Numbered from the stretch's first letter, positions 8,072-17,057 are shown. The stretch: 64,000 nucleotides of DNA from Mariniphaga sediminis (GCF_003573545.1 NZ_QWET01000011.1:1-64000); one strand, 5' to 3'. Program-made: numbers and translations. Notes: generated by a model not told the origin, from the sequence alone.

Positions 8072-8599
8072 TTAATTATCTTCCAAGTAATCAGCATAAA
8101 AGTCAAAGTAAACCTGAGCAATATAATCATGAAATCCCCATCCGATATCACTTGTATTTGACATTATTTTTTCAGCTCTATCTGCATATTTTTCAAGTAA
8201 TCCATTTTTATACATTAAAGTCAAAGCTTGTTTATATGTGTTTTCCAGACTTGAATAAAAACTTTCATTAATATCTCCAAAATCATTGGTAAATTCGACT
8301 CCTGTTTCTACATAGAATAGTGTTAAGTCAGCAAGGTTATCATTGGATACTCCGAGTTTTTTAAAATCGCTTATAGCCTTTTTCCCCTTTTTCAAATTAT
8401 AGCCAAATCCTCTTTTGGGAAAGAATGTTTGGAATACTTTCTCACGATATTTTGATAATAGCTCTTTTTCGTTAGGATTTACATAAAAATCAAAGTACTC
8501 TTTAACTGATTTATTTTTTTTGTATAATTCACCAATCAAGTCAATGAGTTGTTTTTTATCCAAATTTTTTAGATTGGTTTTTACTTCACGAATTCCCAT
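8072..8599 (-). CDS. DUF6155-like protein, third gene of the HicAB cassette
   Basis: A 175-aa helical protein. The N-terminal motif LKNLDKKQLIDLIGELYKKN and its overall length match what I remember of the DUF6155 family, which has no established function. It lies downstream of hicA and hicB in the same cassette, 49 nt after hicB. It may be an independent passenger or a third component of the toxin-antitoxin unit. No catalytic motif or membrane segment is seen. Confidence 0.6.
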   Translation of the reverse strand: MGIREVKTNLKNLDKKQLIDLIGELYKKNKSVKEYFDFYVNPNEKELLSKYREKVFQTFFPKRGFGYNLKKGKKAISDFKKLGVSNDNLADLTLFYVETGVEFTNDFGDINESFYSSLENTYKQALTLMYKNGLLEKYADRAEKIMSNTSDIGWGFHDYIAQVYFDFYADYLEDN

Positions 8600-8648
8600 T
8601 GTTCTCTATATTTCTATGCTGGTTACAGAAATTTAAATTGTCTGAATT

Positions 8649-9044
8649 TCAACTTCTATAAATCAGATTCATTTCAGATAATTCCTGTCCTATTTGATGA
8701 ATTCCAGTTAATATTTTTTCAGTTTGGTTTTCAGATGGTTTTTTATGCCCTTGCACATATTGAGACAATAGAGTAGGGTTCATGCCAATTTTTTCTGCAA
8801 GAAATTTTGCATTGAGTACTTTATAATATTGGAAGAATTGAGCAAAGTCAATTTCAAATTTCAAATTCTCATGTGTAATTTCAAATTCTTCTTCAAAGTG
8901 TAATTGGGTGGCTTCAAGCGAATTATTTATTAATTCAGGAATAGTTCTTCCAGTTGTAAATATTGGATATTCTTCTGAATATGCTGAAAATCCAGTTTTT
9001 GTTTTTTCAACTGTTATTTTGATTTTTTTCTTATAAATTTTCAT
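8649..9044 (-). CDS. hicB: HicB-type antitoxin with HTH domain
   Basis: A 131-aa protein. The N-terminal half has the HicB partial RNase-H fold pattern (ITVEKTKTGFSAYSEEYPIFTTGRTIPELINNSLEA). The C-terminal half is an Xre-like helix-turn-helix (NAKFLAEKIGMNPTLLSQYV, about residues 78-97). HicB antitoxins bind and block HicA and repress the operon through the DNA-binding domain. It is encoded 11 nt after hicA, and the toxin-first order is usual for hicAB. Autoregulation is likely from family knowledge. Toxin-antitoxin cassettes are known to stabilise large integron arrays. Confidence 0.85.
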   Translation of the reverse strand: MKIYKKKIKITVEKTKTGFSAYSEEYPIFTTGRTIPELINNSLEATQLHFEEEFEITHENLKFEIDFAQFFQYYKVLNAKFLAEKIGMNPTLLSQYVQGHKKPSENQTEKILTGIHQIGQELSEMNLIYRS

Positions 9045-9055
9045 AATTCCTGTTT

Positions 9056-9244
9056 TTAAAGTATTATTCCTGCATCTTTCATAATTTTTTTCTCAAGCCC
9101 TTTTCCAACTTCCTGGCTTCCATGATTTGGAAAAATTATTATTCCATCTTTTTGGTCGTGTTTCATTTTAACATGCGAGCCTTTTTGCGAGATTGGATAC
9201 CAGCCATCTTTTTTCAAGAGTCGGAATAATTCTGAACATTTCAT
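9056..9244 (-). CDS. hicA: HicA-type mRNA interferase toxin
   Basis: A 62-aa protein of the normal HicA length. It has the dsRBD-like fold pattern with the conserved GSHVKMKH motif, whose histidine is catalytic in the family. The N-terminus (ELFRLLKKDGW) and the C-terminal IMKDAGI also fit. HicA cleaves mRNAs independently of translating ribosomes and is neutralised by HicB. It is the first gene of the cassette tagged GTTATAGCC and is read into hicB. In an integron array it would penalise cassette loss. Confidence 0.88.
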   Translation of the reverse strand: MKCSELFRLLKKDGWYPISQKGSHVKMKHDQKDGIIIFPNHGSQEVGKGLEKKIMKDAGIIL

Positions 9245-9337
9245 TTAAAATAATTTTTCTAAATCACTATCAAAGGTAAATAATAATTTACTTTTTAGCA
9301 AGAGTTTATCTTTAGGAATTCTTCTTTTTAACATTGG

Positions 9338-9469
9338 CTATAACGTCCACTTGTATGTGGTCGGGCGGGATTTCTGGAAGAAATCGTGTCCGACCCGCAG
9401 GAAAGTGGGCGAATGGTCTGACTTGTCAGACCGAAAAGGCCCCCGCCTGGCATATACAATTTGTTAACG
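9338..9469 (-). repeat. attC6
   Basis: 132 bp, family I. Cores CTATAAC and GTTAACG. The left spacer reads GTCCAC instead of the usual GGTCAC, and the inner palindrome has small changes. Confidence 0.9.
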
Positions 9470-9938
9470 GCAGGTTTTTTTATTTATTCATCGTCAGGTT
9501 GTAAACAGTATAAAAGTATCATTTTCCGACCGAAAGTTTCAAATAACCACGTCGCGTTTAATTTTTTTTTGTCCTCAGTCAAAACAGCTTGTGGGTTGCA
9601 GGTAACCGCTGCCGGTTACTTCGCCGGGACGTGAGCCTTGCCAGCCTTGATTTAAGCTGCTGGCTGAAAACTTGCCTGCACCAGCTATTCCTGCCAATTT
9701 TATTTCCTGCCATGTACAAAGCGGCCAAAATTCAAACTGTCAGGTAATTACCAGCTATTCCTGAAAAGGCGCTGGACAGTCAGGCCGAAAAATAGTTTAG
9801 GCAAATTGTCAAACTCCAAAAAATTGGCTGGCTGCGCCCAACTTTGCTTTGCAAGTTTTATGACAGCAATTGTACAAGCGAGCAAAAAACCAAAGAACGA
9901 ACTTATCAGATAACTACCCATTTTTTCTTGAAACTTGC
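9470..9938 (-). other. ORF-less cassette body, diverged copy
   Basis: No convincing gene in either direction. It is colinear over its whole length with the two identical ORF-less cassettes at 16,587-17,057 and 26,560-27,030, sharing for example CAGTATAAAAGTATCA, CTTGTGGG and AAAAAACCAAAGAACGAAC, but with many scattered substitutions and small indels. Conservation without a reading frame points to an RNA, promoter or structural role, or to a selfish cassette. Its end tags are GTTAACGGCA. Confidence 0.7.
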
Positions 9939-10070
9939 CGTTAACGGTCACTTGTATGTGGTCGGGCGGGATTTCTGGAAGAAATCGTGTCAGACCCGCA
10001 GGAAAGTGGGCGCAAGGTCTGACTTGTCAGACCGCTGAAACCCCCGCCTGCCATATACAATTTGTTGTGC
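9939..10070 (-). repeat. attC7
   Basis: 132 bp, family I. Cores CGTTAAC and GTTGTGC. The two cores do not match each other, but each matches the far end of the neighbouring cassette. Confidence 0.9.
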
Positions 10071-10075
10071 GTTCG

Positions 10076-11206
10076 TTATTTAAATTTTTTTATTCTATTT
10101 TTCATTTTTGGGTCTTTAATATGCGTGTCGGTGAAATCATAATTACTTTCCAGATATCTATAAGTTTTATTCTCAAATGGAGAATTATTAATATAATCAA
10201 CAATGATATGGGGACCTTCATTATAAATATCTCCAATCTCATCAATTAATAATATCCTGTCGAAATGGACAGGACGTAATTCTATATAAAATCCTTTATT
10301 ATCATCGTCAAGTTTATTCCATCTTTCTTTTGCTTTCATTGATTTATCTAGGAGCTTATGATAGAAGTTTTCTTTTAATCCAAATAGTTCAGGAAAATGT
10401 GGAAAACTAATGTCACAATCTTCAATCATATCCCATTCCTCAGTTTCCCAATTAACGTATGCGTAGTGCTTTTTTTGAATGACAGATATGCAGTCAATTG
10501 GGGAAAATGAATCTATCTCGTAATAACGCCAATTTAATATTTCTCCATTTTTTAGTTGTGGATAATCGTCAGATTCGGATGGACGAATAAGTATTTCTTT
10601 TGAAATTCTATCTTCAATATTATTTAAATCTAATTCTTTTATAAGTTTCTTTTTTGTTGTTAATCTTGAAGATAAGTTTGATTTCAATGTCCTTTTCCTT
10701 TTTTGTAATGAAATTCCAAAATATGCAAATAGTAAATGGTCGTATTTAGGAAGGAATAATAAATCTTCTAGTTCTGCTTTGCCAAAAATGAAAAATTCGT
10801 TTACCCCAAATTCATTAAGTCTTTGTTTAAAAACGTCTCTTGATTTTTTTGAAAAGTTACAAGGGGCTGCTAAAATATAGCCATAAGGAAGATTTAATTG
10901 TCTGGAAATGTCATTAGAAATTATTTTGTCAATCTTTTTTGGACTTAAAGATTGTTCTCGTTTGCACTGAATAATCCATTCTTTTTCTCTTACTGTATAT
11001 TGAGTTAGATTATCATCCGTAAATTCTTCTGAAATAAAGTTTTCTATTGCTAAAATATCAATACCGTCATCAGAACCTAATCTACCTGTCGCCTCTATTG
11101 ATTTCCAATCCTTAAAATCATACATTAATTGTCTTATTAAATCTTCAAACCTATGAGGTTCAAGGTCTTCAAAGTGCAACGGATTGATTGTTGTAGAATA
11201 GCTCAT
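10076..11206 (-). CDS. Mrr-like restriction endonuclease domain protein
   Basis: A 376-aa protein with an N-terminal Mrr_cat/PD-(D/E)XK domain: FEDLIRQLM (E21), GRLGSDDGIDI (D50) and WIIQCKRE (Q80, K82), which make up the nuclease core. The rest (about 150-376) is an unrecognised domain, perhaps for target recognition. Mrr-type enzymes cut modified or foreign DNA. There is no methyltransferase in the cassette, which fits a modification-dependent or abortive enzyme rather than a classical restriction-modification system. It is the only gene between tags GTTGTGCGT at 10,064 and 11,239. Confidence 0.78.
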   Translation of the reverse strand: MSYSTTINPLHFEDLEPHRFEDLIRQLMYDFKDWKSIEATGRLGSDDGIDILAIENFISEEFTDDNLTQYTVREKEWIIQCKREQSLSPKKIDKIISNDISRQLNLPYGYILAAPCNFSKKSRDVFKQRLNEFGVNEFFIFGKAELEDLLFLPKYDHLLFAYFGISLQKRKRTLKSNLSSRLTTKKKLIKELDLNNIEDRISKEILIRPSESDDYPQLKNGEILNWRYYEIDSFSPIDCISVIQKKHYAYVNWETEEWDMIEDCDISFPHFPELFGLKENFYHKLLDKSMKAKERWNKLDDDNKGFYIELRPVHFDRILLIDEIGDIYNEGPHIIVDYINNSPFENKTYRYLESNYDFTDTHIKDPKMKNRIKKFK

Positions 11207-11232
11207 TTGTTATTTTTTTCTTTCATAATGAC

Positions 11233-11364
11233 GCACAACGGTAAATTGTATGAGTAGTGGCAGATTGCGTGGTAGTTTCCTGTCAAACCGATACGCAGTT
11301 TGAGCGGGCTACAAACCTTGATATTTAGCACTTTTCCTGCCATTACTTATACAAAATGTTGTGC
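11233..11364 (-). repeat. attC8
   Basis: 132 bp, family III. Cores GCACAAC and GTTGTGC. The arms AATTGTATGAGTAG and ACTTATACAAAA pair. It contains the GCGTGGTAGTTTCCTGTCAA and GAGCGGGCTAC blocks shared with other family III sites. Confidence 0.87.
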
Positions 11365-11374
11365 GTAGCTTTTT

Positions 11375-12106
11375 CTAATGTTTCACAATTATTACTTGAA
11401 TATTATCTTGGTTATCAATGTCATTTTTAAATTCATTTTCATCAGTTATTGTTCCAATGTCATAAATAAGAAATAACTGATTTGCGTATTCTTTTCCATA
11501 GGCTCTAATATCTGCATTTATTTCATCAATTATTGATTTAGTTTTTGTCTTGTCTTTTGTAAATTTTATTTCAAGTGCTAATCCAAGTTTTTGAAAAATG
11601 AAGTCTGGAATTACCTCTTTCATTGATACTTTCACCCTACCAACTTCTCTGTCATAATCAATTCCTTTACTAAAGCCCTTACCAATCAATAGTGTCTCAA
11701 CTTTTCCTTGAATTTCTTTCTCATTTCTTGGTATTTCAATAATTGTTTTTCGAAGGTTGCTCGCCAAAAAGTCTTTTAATTCAAGTATCTTATTCTGTTT
11801 AATATCAAGGTGGTTTTCTAATAAAGAAATTAATAAACTTAGATTTGCTAATACTCCATCAAACATTTGTTTTTGTTGGGGCCAGGTCAAACTAAAAGCA
11901 TTTGGTATCTTTTCTAAGTTATATATATCTAACAGTGATATGTCCACATATTTGGAAACACTCATGGCTATTTGAGTATATTTTCTTATAAATACATCAA
12001 AACTACCATACTGAGAAATCTTGTTGTCATCACTCGTATATGTAAACTTCATAGTTTCTAAAAGAGCAATCGCGTTTTTATACAATTTTTGTAATTCTTC
12101 CTTCAT
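11375..12106 (-). CDS. PD-(D/E)XK nuclease-like protein (DpnII/MboI-type domain)
   Basis: A 243-aa protein. The N-terminal 110 residues are helical. The C-terminal part has a PD-(D/E)XK core: E131 in KEIQGKVETLL, D168 in VIPDFIFQ and E179-x-K181 in ALEIKF. This arrangement resembles the REase_DpnII-MboI fold found in stand-alone defence nucleases. There is no companion gene, so specificity or activation must reside in the helical domain or in host factors. It is the sole gene of its cassette (tags GTTGTGCGTA). The substrate is unknown. Confidence 0.72.
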   Translation of the reverse strand: MKEELQKLYKNAIALLETMKFTYTSDDNKISQYGSFDVFIRKYTQIAMSVSKYVDISLLDIYNLEKIPNAFSLTWPQQKQMFDGVLANLSLLISLLENHLDIKQNKILELKDFLASNLRKTIIEIPRNEKEIQGKVETLLIGKGFSKGIDYDREVGRVKVSMKEVIPDFIFQKLGLALEIKFTKDKTKTKSIIDEINADIRAYGKEYANQLFLIYDIGTITDENEFKNDIDNQDNIQVIIVKH

Positions 12107-12128
12107 AGGTTCAGTCTTCTTAAGTTAC

Positions 12129-12260
12129 GCACAACGGTGGTGGTATGAGGTCGTGGCTGTCAGACGAGAGTCTGAGTGTCCGACCGAAACTGGGATTGAA
12201 ACGAGATTCGACTTGTCGAATCCGCACAAACCCAGCCATGCCTTATACCACGTGTTAGCA
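12129..12260 (-). repeat. attC9
   Basis: 132 bp, family II, a close sister of attC4. Cores GCACAAC and GTTAGCA. Confidence 0.88.
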
Positions 12261-12268
12261 AACGTATT

Positions 12269-13969
12269 TTAGATTATTTCAATTTCAGTTGCCAATAATG
12301 AATCGCCAAGCTTAGAAGGATAAAAAATTACTTTTTTCCCTATATACAATGATTTATTTCTATCACTTTGAATTATATATTCTCGTGAAAAGAAATATCG
12401 GGAATCACTCAAACTCTTAATCAAACCTTTATCTTCTTTAATGAACTCTACCTCACCTTCAATTTTTCCAATTACCTCTGACTGTTTTATCATTTCTGTA
12501 TTAATAGTAACATTTCTAGTTACCCAATCACCTGTAAGAAATGACCTATCTTTATCTATTTTCTCTGTACCGCTAATTAAATGAGTTGTAATTTCTTGAT
12601 GGACACAAAATGAATAGTCAAATGAATAGGTTGTTCCTCTCTGACCTGAACCTGCTTCAATCACATTTAGAATATTAAACTCTTGGGATTTTGTCATATA
12701 CTTGTACAATGCCTGACTATTATTAGGGTATTTGAATCTATAAGTACTACGATTTTTGCAAGCCTTTGCAATATTCTGGATAAACTCTATTTCTATTTGA
12801 TTAAATGAAGTTAACAAATTACCACAATGAGAATTTAAGGCTTGAATAGCATCTTCTATTGTAACTTTTCCTTTGCCACCAGCTCTGATGTAGGATTCAT
12901 TCATGGATAAATCCAATAATTGAATCAATCTTCTATAGTTACCCCCAGAACCATTAATTATTTGTTCAATAGCGTCCCCCATACCTGTTTTGTTTATATC
13001 AAAAACATCTTCTGGATTTATATAAGGTTCATGGTTATTACTAGTTTCGATATTAAGATAATTGAAAATAATTGCTTCAACTTTAGCTCTAAATTTTTTG
13101 TATGAAGCAACATTTTTTATTTCTTCTTCAAGCGCAACAGCATCACCATATCTAGTTTCTGTTAAGATATCAGAATATGAATTTGGGTAAACAGCTATTT
13201 TTGTTCTAATAAAATCCGCTGTTCTAAGTTGATTCATAAATATCTCAAAGAATGAATCATTTTCTGTCGATTTGAAAAAGTTCTTGTCTAAAGACCCTGC
13301 TTCATCTATTAAAAGCAATATTTTACCATTACTATCTCGGAGTAGCAAATCGTATATAGCAACTACATCGCCAATCCCAGGATTTTGCTTTTTCTTTAAC
13401 TCAATTACCTGTGATTTCTTGTAATTTGCCGATAATTCAAAAAATGAATATTTGGATTTTCCATCAAATCCAAACTCATTTGATAATCTTTCAACGTACT
13501 CTTCTGAACCAAGTTTTAACAATTGTTTTGCAGTTGATTTAATTTTTGCATCGAAAAATACATCGTCAGGAATTTTTTTCATACCATGATGAATATTTGC
13601 CATTTGCTTCGAGTCTTGCAATTTCAAATAAACAGATGATAGTTCTTCAACAATTTTTATTATTAATTGTCTGTAAATTTCACTTGGACTATCTATATGT
13701 TGAAAGTCACTTAAACGAATAAATACAGGCAAAATTAATGGTGCTTCCTCAATTAGTCTTGGGACTATATTGAAAAGATAATATGCATAATTCGCTCTTA
13801 AAAACATTGTTTTTCCAGACCCCATTCGACCTTTGATTATGGAATTTTCAAAATCTAATGGTGAGCGTAATCCTTCAAGGGGATTAACAAAAAGGGATAG
13901 TATATCACTAAGATTATATTCGTCTGCATTTCGAATTTTAAATGGTCTTTGTTTAAAAATGGTTTCCAT
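12269..13969 (-). CDS. ORC/CDC6-like AAA ATPase with C-terminal cold-shock-like domain
   Basis: A 566-aa protein. Walker A GRMGSGKT lies at residues 47-54 and Walker B KILLLIDEAG at 216-225. The pattern fits the ORC-CDC6/STAND-type P-loop ATPases common in bacterial defence loci. The last 65 residues (about 500-566: GEVEFIKEDKGLI, then RYFFSREYI, then GKKVIFYPSKLGDSLLATEI) follow the cold-shock/OB-fold plan, suggesting nucleic-acid binding. It is the only gene of its cassette. A possible role is recognition of invading nucleic acid coupled to ATP-driven switching, with an effector not obvious in the sequence. Confidence 0.68.
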   Translation of the reverse strand: METIFKQRPFKIRNADEYNLSDILSLFVNPLEGLRSPLDFENSIIKGRMGSGKTMFLRANYAYYLFNIVPRLIEEAPLILPVFIRLSDFQHIDSPSEIYRQLIIKIVEELSSVYLKLQDSKQMANIHHGMKKIPDDVFFDAKIKSTAKQLLKLGSEEYVERLSNEFGFDGKSKYSFFELSANYKKSQVIELKKKQNPGIGDVVAIYDLLLRDSNGKILLLIDEAGSLDKNFFKSTENDSFFEIFMNQLRTADFIRTKIAVYPNSYSDILTETRYGDAVALEEEIKNVASYKKFRAKVEAIIFNYLNIETSNNHEPYINPEDVFDINKTGMGDAIEQIINGSGGNYRRLIQLLDLSMNESYIRAGGKGKVTIEDAIQALNSHCGNLLTSFNQIEIEFIQNIAKACKNRSTYRFKYPNNSQALYKYMTKSQEFNILNVIEAGSGQRGTTYSFDYSFCVHQEITTHLISGTEKIDKDRSFLTGDWVTRNVTINTEMIKQSEVIGKIEGEVEFIKEDKGLIKSLSDSRYFFSREYIIQSDRNKSLYIGKKVIFYPSKLGDSLLATEIEII

Positions 13970-14017
13970 ATCAATTTATTAATGAGTTCTATTATGCGAA
14001 AAGGTTTTTAATATTCT

Positions 14018-14128
14018 GACTAACGTCAAATTTTGTTGTTTTTATCTTGTATCCCTTTGTTCATAATGCTTTTAGCTTTATTTGTATCTGAAAATTTTCA
14101 AAAAAGTGCTAAAATTTTGTCGTTAGCA
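14018..14128 (-). repeat. Degenerate attC-like hairpin inside a cassette
   Basis: 111 bp starting GACTAACGTCAAATTTTG and ending CTAAAATTTTGTCGTTAGCA. The ends pair for about 14 of 17 positions. It has attC-like ends but a different length and interior. It lies between the ATPase gene and the true cassette end at 14,212, as if an older cassette boundary had been fused. Confidence 0.45.
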
Positions 14129-14205
14129 ACAGTATTTAATAAGCTCTGGAGAAATAGATAATTTGCGTTTAAATCTATTTCGGAAGTGCTTATGTGGGGA
14201 ATGTT

Positions 14206-14335
14206 TGCTAACGGTCGAGTGTAAGTGCCGTAAGGGATTGCGGGTGATTTTCTATCAAGTTACACGAAAAGTTAAAGCGGACTACTGACCTTCGCATACC
14301 TCTGGAACCCTTATGGCATTTACACTTTGTTAGCG
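14206..14335 (-). repeat. attC10
   Basis: 130 bp, family III. Cores TGCTAAC and GTTAGCG. The arms GAGTGTAAGTGCCGTAAGGG and CCCTTATGGCATTTACAC pair strongly. The right core supplies the TAA stop of the DUF6544-like gene. Confidence 0.88.
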
Positions 14336-15430
14336 GCTGGCATTATCATTATATTTTATATCTGTTATTTCTAATTTCAACCATGTCCAATCACCTTCGG
14401 GAAGTTTCCAAGTTGCAGTCATTTTAGATGGCACTTCAATTCCTTCAAATGTATTGTATTCTGAAATATTCATTATCCATTCGTGTCTTTTGGCATCAGC
14501 ATTGTTGCCATTATATCGCAAAGCTGAAAATTTTATAATATCACCGTTTTTATTAAAATAAAATGTACCATTTCCTTTATTACCTTCATAGGACATTGTT
14601 GCGTTTGCAGTAGTATCATTTATTTGTTCCCAAGTAATGTGTGGACTTAATGCTAATGAAGGAAACCATACCATTTCACCCAAATATCTCTGCAAAGTGC
14701 CTTCGTTTAGTTTTTCACCATGTTCATTTACTACATTGATTAAAGAATTCATTTTTATCAACATTTCACCCTTGCCGTTTTCAAATTTGTCTCGACCTTG
14801 AAAATTGAGCAAACTATTCATTTTTACATCTACTGACCAAATAAATGCAGGATTGTCAATGGTAGTATATTGTATTGCTGTTGCAGTCAACCAATTTTCT
14901 TGTTCCGCTTTCATTTTCATTTCGGCTTTCTGTGTTACCTTTCCTATACTGATAAAAGGTTTGCCAATAGCACCAGAATTTCGAATCCAATTTTTTACAG
15001 GTTCGGGTAACTCTTTTATATCACTTTCATTTAAGATTTTATCTTTTGTGCTTACATTTTGACTAAGCAAATGATTTGTCTCTCGCTGAACAAGATTTTG
15101 GAAGTTGTAGTAACTTAATGAAACAATTGATACTACCAAGATAAGCATATTGGGTATTGTTCCGAATTTAGCATCTTTCCAAAACATAATGATAAGGATT
15201 TGGGAAATTGCTACAGCCACAAGTCCGATAAACCAAGAGTATTTGGAATTTGTGAGAAAAAGAACGCAATACGTTAAAAAAAGTAATGCAGAAGTTAACC
15301 ACAAAACACCCATTTGTCTTGATATCGGAAGTGTAAGCTCCTTTACTTCTTTTAATTCAAAACCCTTTAAAAAACCAAGAATGTGTATTAGCCCGTGTAT
15401 GAGAACAATTACAATAAAAATATATTTCAT
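14330..15430 (-). CDS. DUF6544-like membrane protein
   Basis: A 366-aa protein. Three to four membrane helices occupy about residues 1-110 (IFIVIVLIHGLIHILGF, VLWLTSALLFLTYCVLFL, FIGLVAVAISQILIIMFW, MLILVVSIVSL). A soluble domain of about 240 residues follows, with the LPEPVKNWIRNSGAIGKP and GRDKFENGKGEM motifs I associate with the DUF6544/DUF6920 family of unknown function. It lies 5 nt downstream of the nitroreductase-like gene in the same cassette. Its stop codon is within the attC10 core. Confidence 0.68.
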   Translation of the reverse strand: MKYIFIVIVLIHGLIHILGFLKGFELKEVKELTLPISRQMGVLWLTSALLFLTYCVLFLTNSKYSWFIGLVAVAISQILIIMFWKDAKFGTIPNMLILVVSIVSLSYYNFQNLVQRETNHLLSQNVSTKDKILNESDIKELPEPVKNWIRNSGAIGKPFISIGKVTQKAEMKMKAEQENWLTATAIQYTTIDNPAFIWSVDVKMNSLLNFQGRDKFENGKGEMLIKMNSLINVVNEHGEKLNEGTLQRYLGEMVWFPSLALSPHITWEQINDTTANATMSYEGNKGNGTFYFNKNGDIIKFSALRYNGNNADAKRHEWIMNISEYNTFEGIEVPSKMTATWKLPEGDWTWLKLEITDIKYNDNASR

Positions 15431-15435
15431 TTTAT

Positions 15436-16410
15436 CTAACTTTTAATAATTACTTTCTCAATATTTCTCCTGTAAGAGTAAGGCATTCTTTCGGCGTAAC
15501 CATACCTTATGAGAAGTAATGGATGCTTGTTTTCTATTCCTAACTCTTTTGCAAGTTTTTGTCTCACTACTATTTCTTCACAAGGCATATTAAAATGGGC
15601 GTGACATACACCAAGATGAGTTGCTGTAAGACCAAATCGTTGAAAAGCCTGCCCTGTTTTTACCCAAGCTTCGGCATTATTTGTATCACTAATGAAAATT
15701 GCCAAACCTTGAGAGTGTTTAAGTAATTCAATAAGACGCTTCTCTTCGCTTTTTGCAGTAACAAAATTTTTCATCACTAAACTTCCTAACAATCTCCCTA
15801 ATCCAGGCATTCCCATAGTAGCAGACCAAATCCCGTCTTTCTTTTTTTCTGCTTCATTTTTTGAAAAACGTATCCAATGAACCAGTTCGTTCAAAAAATC
15901 ACTATTGTTGAATTGTAAGTTGTTTGCTTCAATAATGAGCGGAATTATATTTTCCAAGTCCTTTTTACTATCCAAAATGCGCATTGAAATGCCTTCAAAT
16001 TTGAAACATGAACCAAGTTGTTCTAATACATCATCAGAGAGAGGTTTGTCGTTGTATTTACTTTTTGTAACCTGTCTTTTAGCTATTTCATTAAACAAAA
16101 TATCGAGTGTGCCTTTACCAGCATCATCTTTTGTTAAGTCAATAATTATACTGCTTGCTGCGTTTTCAGGATATTGCACGTTACACTTATAATCTTTTTG
16201 TTTTGCTGCGAGGAGCAAATTTTCCAGCGCACAACCCAAACTGATATAGAGTTCATAGTTTTCAGCATCAACTACCGGGAGAGCCCTTTTAAAGTCAGGG
16301 TGAATGATAATGCCAGTATCAATATTTTCAAATTTCCATGGTTGTGTGTTATGTCCTGACGGTGCTTTAATTGCAAATTCAACCAAAAAATTAAAATCAT
16401 CTGTTTTCAT
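15436..16410 (-). CDS. Acg-like nitroreductase family FMN oxidoreductase
   Basis: A 324-aa protein from the ATG at 16,410, preceded by AGGAATAAAA. A longer frame runs into attC11 and is not a credible start. The N-terminal PSGHNTQPWKFE motif is the FMN-binding signature of the Acg-like nitroreductase group. HPDFKRALPVVD and the C-terminal HPLLLIRYGYAE also fit. These enzymes use FMN to reduce nitro or quinone compounds. It is the first gene of the cassette, followed directly by the membrane protein. This is the only clearly metabolic or detoxification-type cassette in the array. Confidence 0.78.
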   Translation of the reverse strand: MKTDDFNFLVEFAIKAPSGHNTQPWKFENIDTGIIIHPDFKRALPVVDAENYELYISLGCALENLLLAAKQKDYKCNVQYPENAASSIIIDLTKDDAGKGTLDILFNEIAKRQVTKSKYNDKPLSDDVLEQLGSCFKFEGISMRILDSKKDLENIIPLIIEANNLQFNNSDFLNELVHWIRFSKNEAEKKKDGIWSATMGMPGLGRLLGSLVMKNFVTAKSEEKRLIELLKHSQGLAIFISDTNNAEAWVKTGQAFQRFGLTATHLGVCHAHFNMPCEEIVVRQKLAKELGIENKHPLLLIRYGYAERMPYSYRRNIEKVIIKS

Positions 16411-16454
16411 TTTTATTCCTTTTATTAAGTGACTATCTTGTCTTCTATGCTTGC

Positions 16455-16586
16455 CGCTAACGGTCACTTGTATGTGGTCGGGCGGGATTTCTGGAAGAAA
16501 TCGTGTCAGACCTGCAGGAAAGTGGGCGAGTGGTCTGACTTGTCAGACCGCTAAAACCCCCGCCTGCCATATACAAATTGTTAACG
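16455..16586 (-). repeat. attC11
   Basis: 132 bp, family I. Cores CGCTAAC and GTTAACG. Its interior looks identical to attC15 except for at least one base (CCTGCAGG against CCCGCAGG), which fits duplication of the whole ORF-less cassette with its attC. Confidence 0.9.
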
Positions 16587-17057
16587 GCTGGTTTTTTATT
16601 CATGGTCAAGTTGTTAACAGTATAAAAGTATCAATTTATACGTCAATTTTCCAAGTAACCACTTGGTATCTAAATTTTTTTTTAACCCCCAAAATCAAAG
16701 TTGCTTGTGGGCTGTAGGTAACCACTGCCGATTACAAAGTTGAAACGTGAGCTTTACCATTCCTAACTTATGCCGCTGGCGGAAAACTTGCGTGCGCAAA
16801 ATATTCCTGCCAATTTTTTTAATACCAGCCTAAATACCAGAAGGCCAAAAATCAAACTGTCTGAATAACCATAGGCTGTTCTTAAAATTGTGCCGCACAG
16901 TCAGGTTGCAAAACAGTTTGGCAAAGTATCAGACCCCCAAAATTGGCGACTTGCACTAACCAAACATTTGCAAGTTTTGTGACAGCGATTTACGGGGCGA
17001 GCAAAAAACCAAAGAACGAACGTTTTAAATAACCACCCATTTTTTCCTCAAACTTGC
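16587..17057 (-). other. ORF-less cassette body, copy 2
   Basis: By eye this is identical to 26,560-27,030 and a homologue of 9,470-9,938. No plausible gene is present; the longest open frames run through the attC and are not conserved in the diverged copy. Its end tags are GTTAACGGC. Confidence 0.78.

Noticed and set aside
9935-10249. Short + strand frames over the attC sites and ORF-less cassettes (for example 3845-4207, 16451-16717, 26424-26690) giving near-identical peptides
   Set aside because: They are translations of the palindromic recombination sites. The sequence similarity follows the hairpin, not codons, and the frames end differently in each flanking cassette.
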